A stretch of 7,474 nt of DNA from HyVt-560 sp964577195 (GTDB lineage: Bacteria; Pseudomonadota; Gammaproteobacteria; UWMA-0217): NCBI GenBank assembly GCA_964577195.1, contig CAZNYF010000140.1:1-7474 (forward strand). Reading direction: 5' to 3'. Made by a program: the position numbers and the translations under genes. Under the pieces are notes generated by a model that worked only from the letters and a program-made list of their open reading frames with translations, had not been told where the DNA came from and did no database searches. The first letter of the stretch is position 1. Each line of letters begins with the position of its first letter. This document shows, in pieces, positions 5,223 through 7,474 of the stretch.

Positions 5223-6743
5223 ATGAAGAAACTGACCTGTTTCCAAATTTTTTGGGTGCTTTTGTTAAGTGTTGCTGCAATGCCACTATGGGCCGCGGAA
5301 GCCAGTCAGGTAGATCAGTGGTTTGGCGCGATCAATGGCTACATGGCATCTGTGCTGTTTTTTGATGTGATGCCGGGAGCAGGCAATATGCCATTCATCG
5401 TCGGTTGGTTAATTGTCGGCGCGGTATTTTTAACGGTGAAGATGGGTTTCGTCAATCTGAGAGTTATGGGTCATGCCTTCCAGGTCATTCGAGGGCGCTA
5501 CAGCAATCCCAATGATGTGGGTGAGGTTTCTTCTTTTCAGGCGTTGACTACGGCGCTGTCTGCAACGGTCGGGCTGGGGAATATCGCAGGCGTTGCGATT
5601 GCGATCAGTATTGGTGGCCCGGGTGCGACCTTCTGGATGATTGTTGCCGGTTTCCTCGGCATGACCTCCAAATTTACCGAGGTCACTTTGGCGCAGATGT
5701 ATCGTGAAATTGGCCCAAACGGTCAAGTCATGGGCGGGGCGATGCAATATCTATCCAAAGGGCTGGAAGAGAAAGGCTGGGGTAGGATGGGTGTATTGCT
5801 CGCGGGACTGTTTGCGATCCTGACAATTGGCGCATCGCTCGGCGGCGGTAACGCTTTCCAGGTTAGTCAGGCAATGTCGGCAGTGCAGGGCGAAGTGCCT
5901 TTCTTTGCTGAAAATCCCTGGGCGTTCGGGGTGTTGATGGCGTTTGCTGTTGGCGTCGTGATCATCGGCGGGATTCGCAGAATTGCGCATACCGCAGAAG
6001 CGATTGTGCCGCTAATGGTGCTGATTTATCTGAGTGCAGCGTTATGGATTATTGTTACCAATATCGATCAATTACCCGATGCGTTCGGCTTAATCGTCAG
6101 CGAAGCATTTTCCCTTGAAGCAGGGATTGGTGGTTTGATCGGAGCCATCGTACAAGGTTTTAAGCGTGCAGCATTTTCCAGCGAAGCCGGTATCGGTTCC
6201 GCAGCAATTGCGCATTCTGCAGCGCGCACACCCTATCCGGTGCGTCAGGGCATGGTGGCATTGTACGAGCCATTTATTGATACCGTTGTCATCTGCACCA
6301 TGACTGCATTAGTCATCATTATTACCGGTGTTTACAATGCACCGGAGCATGCTGACCTGGTTGCTAACAATCAGGGCGCGGCGCTCACTGCGCAGGCTTT
6401 TGGTTCGGTCATATCCTGGTTTCCTATTATTCTTTCCATTGCTGTGGTGCTGTTCGCTTACAGCACCATGATTGCCTGGTCTTACTACGGTGAGCGTTGC
6501 TGGACGTATTTATTTGGTGAAAAAAGCTCGATGATTTATCGGATATTATTTATTGTTTTCGTGGTGGTCGGGTCAGTATCCAGTGCGACCAGTATCCTGG
6601 ATTTTAGTGATTTATTACTACTGTCTATGGCGTTTCCAAACTTCATCGCGCTCTATGCATTGAGTGGCAAAGTACGCGTTGCTCTGGACGAATATCTGGT
6701 GAAGCTTTTACGCGGTGATTTGGACAAAGAGGTGGGTCGTTGA
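5223..6743 (+). CDS. AGCS-family sodium:alanine/glycine symporter
   Basis: This inner-membrane transporter of the alanine-or-glycine:cation symporter family (AlsT/DagA type) probably takes up alanine or glycine with Na+; exact substrate is inferred. Family signatures are clear: TVGLGNIAGVAIAISIGGPG (115-134) followed by ATFWM, EVTLAQMYRE (153-162), a 'GGIRRIA' stretch (249-255) and the FSSEAGIGSAAIAHSAA region (318-334). About ten hydrophobic membrane spans lie between residues 55 and 480. The N-terminus, MKK then a hydrophobic stretch (8-19) and PLWAAEA (21-27), looks like a cleavable signal peptide and explains why 506 residues is longer than many relatives. The ATG at 5223 has a modest GAGAA site. 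The stop overlaps the ratA start by four bases (TTGA), so the two are likely co-transcribed. This gene separates ratA from smpB, unlike the E. coli order. Confidence 0.94.
   Translation: MKKLTCFQIFWVLLLSVAAMPLWAAEASQVDQWFGAINGYMASVLFFDVMPGAGNMPFIVGWLIVGAVFLTVKMGFVNLRVMGHAFQVIRGRYSNPNDVGEVSSFQALTTALSATVGLGNIAGVAIAISIGGPGATFWMIVAGFLGMTSKFTEVTLAQMYREIGPNGQVMGGAMQYLSKGLEEKGWGRMGVLLAGLFAILTIGASLGGGNAFQVSQAMSAVQGEVPFFAENPWAFGVLMAFAVGVVIIGGIRRIAHTAEAIVPLMVLIYLSAALWIIVTNIDQLPDAFGLIVSEAFSLEAGIGGLIGAIVQGFKRAAFSSEAGIGSAAIAHSAARTPYPVRQGMVALYEPFIDTVVICTMTALVIIITGVYNAPEHADLVANNQGAALTAQAFGSVISWFPIILSIAVVLFAYSTMIAWSYYGERCWTYLFGEKSSMIYRILFIVFVVVGSVSSATSILDFSDLLLLSMAFPNFIALYALSGKVRVALDEYLVKLLRGDLDKEVGR
6729..6739 (+). 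promoter_or_regulatory. ratA: strong ribosome binding site for the ratA TTG start
   Basis: GAGGT (6729-6733) lies 6 bases before TTG at 6740, inside the last codons of the symporter gene. It is among the strongest Shine-Dalgarno matches in the window and decides in favour of the TTG start, which also gives the family N-terminus. Confidence 0.7.
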
Positions 6744-7198
6744 GTTCAATCAACCGTCAAGCGCTGGTGCCCTATACCCCAGAGCAGATGTTTGCTCTGG
6801 TGGACGATATCAACGCTTACTCACAATTTTTGCCTTGGTGCGCGTCATCAGAAGAGCTGAGTCGAGCCGGCAATGAGGTGGAAGCGAGTGTTGAAATCGC
6901 TAAAGGCGGCATCAGAAAATCTTTCACCACGCTGAATCGTTCGCAAGGTAGCGAAGTGATTGAAATGACGCTCGTCAAAGGGCCCTTTAAACATTTACAT
7001 GGCTACTGGCGATTTCTTTCACTCAAAGAGGGAGAGGCTTGCAAAATCTCACTGGATTTAGAATATGATTTTTCCAACAAGCTGATTGCTTTGGCAATAG
7101 GGCCTGTCTTTCACAGCGTTGCCGATTCACTCGTGGATGCATTTGTTAAACGCGCTAAACAATATTATGGCGATCAAAAACCAGATAGCTCAGCATGA
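6740..7198 (+). CDS. ratA: RatA / COQ10-START domain protein (ubiquinone-binding-like)
   Basis: This 152-residue protein belongs to the polyketide-cyclase/COQ10 START family. E. coli RatA was reported to bind the 50S subunit and block 70S association. Relatives of yeast Coq10 bind ubiquinone and aid its use in respiration. Which role applies here is not decided by sequence. Visible family features are the N-terminal strand INRQALVPYTPEQMF (4-18), DINAYSQFLPWC (23-34), the KGGIRKSF-type strand near 55-62, VKGPFKHLHGYWRF (79-92), and a long C-terminal helix starting near FSNKLIALAIGPVF (111-124). The start is TTG at 6740, overlapping the symporter stop as TTGA. Its own stop overlaps the next start as ATGA. 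Both overlaps favour translational coupling. It sits near smpB but is separated from it by the symporter gene. Confidence 0.93.
   Translation: MSSINRQALVPYTPEQMFALVDDINAYSQFLPWCASSEELSRAGNEVEASVEIAKGGIRKSFTTLNRSQGSEVIEMTLVKGPFKHLHGYWRFLSLKEGEACKISLDLEYDFSNKLIALAIGPVFHSVADSLVDAFVKRAKQYYGDQKPDSSA
6779..6800. repeat. ratA: 8-bp hairpin early in ratA
   Basis: CCAGAGCA (6779-6786) and TGCTCTGG (6793-6800) are perfect reverse complements around a 6-base loop. The stem starts 39 bases after the first base of the TTG start. It encodes part of YTPEQMFALVD, so protein constraint alone could produce it. Confidence 0.5.
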
Positions 7199-7467
7199 TT
7201 ATTGAAGTCACCTATGCCTCGGTTGCGGAGCAGGTATTGCTCGAAGTGGATGTTCCTGACGAGGCGAACATTGAACAGGCAATTAAATCCTCAGGCATCT
7301 TGCAGCAGTTCCCCGAAATTTCACTGGATGAATACAAAGTCGGTGTGTTCGGACATGCCGAGTCATTAACCACGGTCTTGCGTGAAAAAGATCGGGTTGA
7401 GATCTATCGGCCCATCACCTGCGACCCGAAAGAGGTAAGAAGGCAACGGGCAAAGAAGAAAAAGTAG
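7195..7467 (+). CDS. ratB: RnfH family protein (UPF0125, RatB/YfjF-like)
   Basis: This small 90-residue protein has a beta-grasp (ubiquitin-like) fold family profile and unknown molecular function. Relatives are named RnfH, after a gene in the Rhodobacter rnf operon, or RatB in E. coli. The latter is not shown to be an antitoxin in any firm way, so the name reflects position next to ratA. Visible family features are the opening IEVTYASVAEQVLLEVDVP (3-21), KVGVFG with nearby acidic and small residues (about 48-53), RVEIYRPITCDPKEVRRQRA (67-86), and a Lys-rich tail. The length is normal. ATG at 7195 overlaps the ratA stop (ATGA). No separate Shine-Dalgarno sequence is visible, so it probably depends on ratA translation. 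Only 7 bases follow the TAG before the window ends. Confidence 0.93.
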   Translation: MIIEVTYASVAEQVLLEVDVPDEANIEQAIKSSGILQQFPEISLDEYKVGVFGHAESLTTVLREKDRVEIYRPITCDPKEVRRQRAKKKK

Positions 7468-7474
7468 TACCTAG

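Noticed and set aside
5430..5990. Leftward open frames opposite the symporter gene
   Set aside because: They have no ribosome binding sites or family features and lie opposite strongly conserved AGCS motifs.
6740..7467. ratA-ratB read as a true toxin-antitoxin pair
   Set aside because: Both families are widespread core genes with COQ10-START and beta-grasp folds; order and names alone do not show toxin-antitoxin behaviour.

Overview
The window looks like ordinary chromosomal DNA of a gammaproteobacterium. The evidence is the set of gene families: lysine-type EF-P with its modifiers EpmA and EpmB, SmpB close to the RatA/RatB-type pair, and a PilZ-like protein of a family I know from Pseudomonas-like bacteria. 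Base composition appears balanced by eye. The genus cannot be fixed; a marine Cellvibrionales/Oceanospirillales-type organism is a guess from gene order only. I see no phage, transposon, CRISPR, tRNA or rRNA.

Layout, left to right. Bases 1-42 may hold the last codons of a rightward gene cut by the window edge. Bases 70-1851 (minus) encode a large PilZ-like, possibly cyclic-di-GMP-related protein. A 175-base gap (1852-2026) carries a nested inverted repeat over a possible promoter. Bases 2027-3037 (minus) are epmB. It is divergent from efp (3097-3663) and epmA (3673-4605), so the whole EF-P beta-lysylation set except the hydroxylase EpmC is packed into about 2.6 kb. smpB (4648-5115, minus) converges on epmA. 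A 107-base divergent region then leads to a rightward run of three overlapping genes: an AGCS-family sodium:amino-acid symporter (5223-6743), ratA (6740-7198) and an RnfH/RatB-family gene (7195-7467).

How the genes fit together. EpmB makes (R)-beta-lysine, EpmA attaches it to Lys34 of EF-P, and modified EF-P relieves ribosome stalling at polyproline. SmpB brings tmRNA to stalled ribosomes. RatA is a START/COQ10-fold protein, linked in E. coli to ribosome-subunit association and elsewhere to ubiquinone binding. The middle of the window is therefore a cluster of ribosome-stalling and rescue functions. The main departures from a textbook layout are the symporter sitting between smpB and ratA with a stop/start overlap, a TTG start for ratA, weak or absent Shine-Dalgarno signals at efp and smpB, and several compact inverted repeats. 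I did not find a convincing undescribed system; the findings are small, testable signals.
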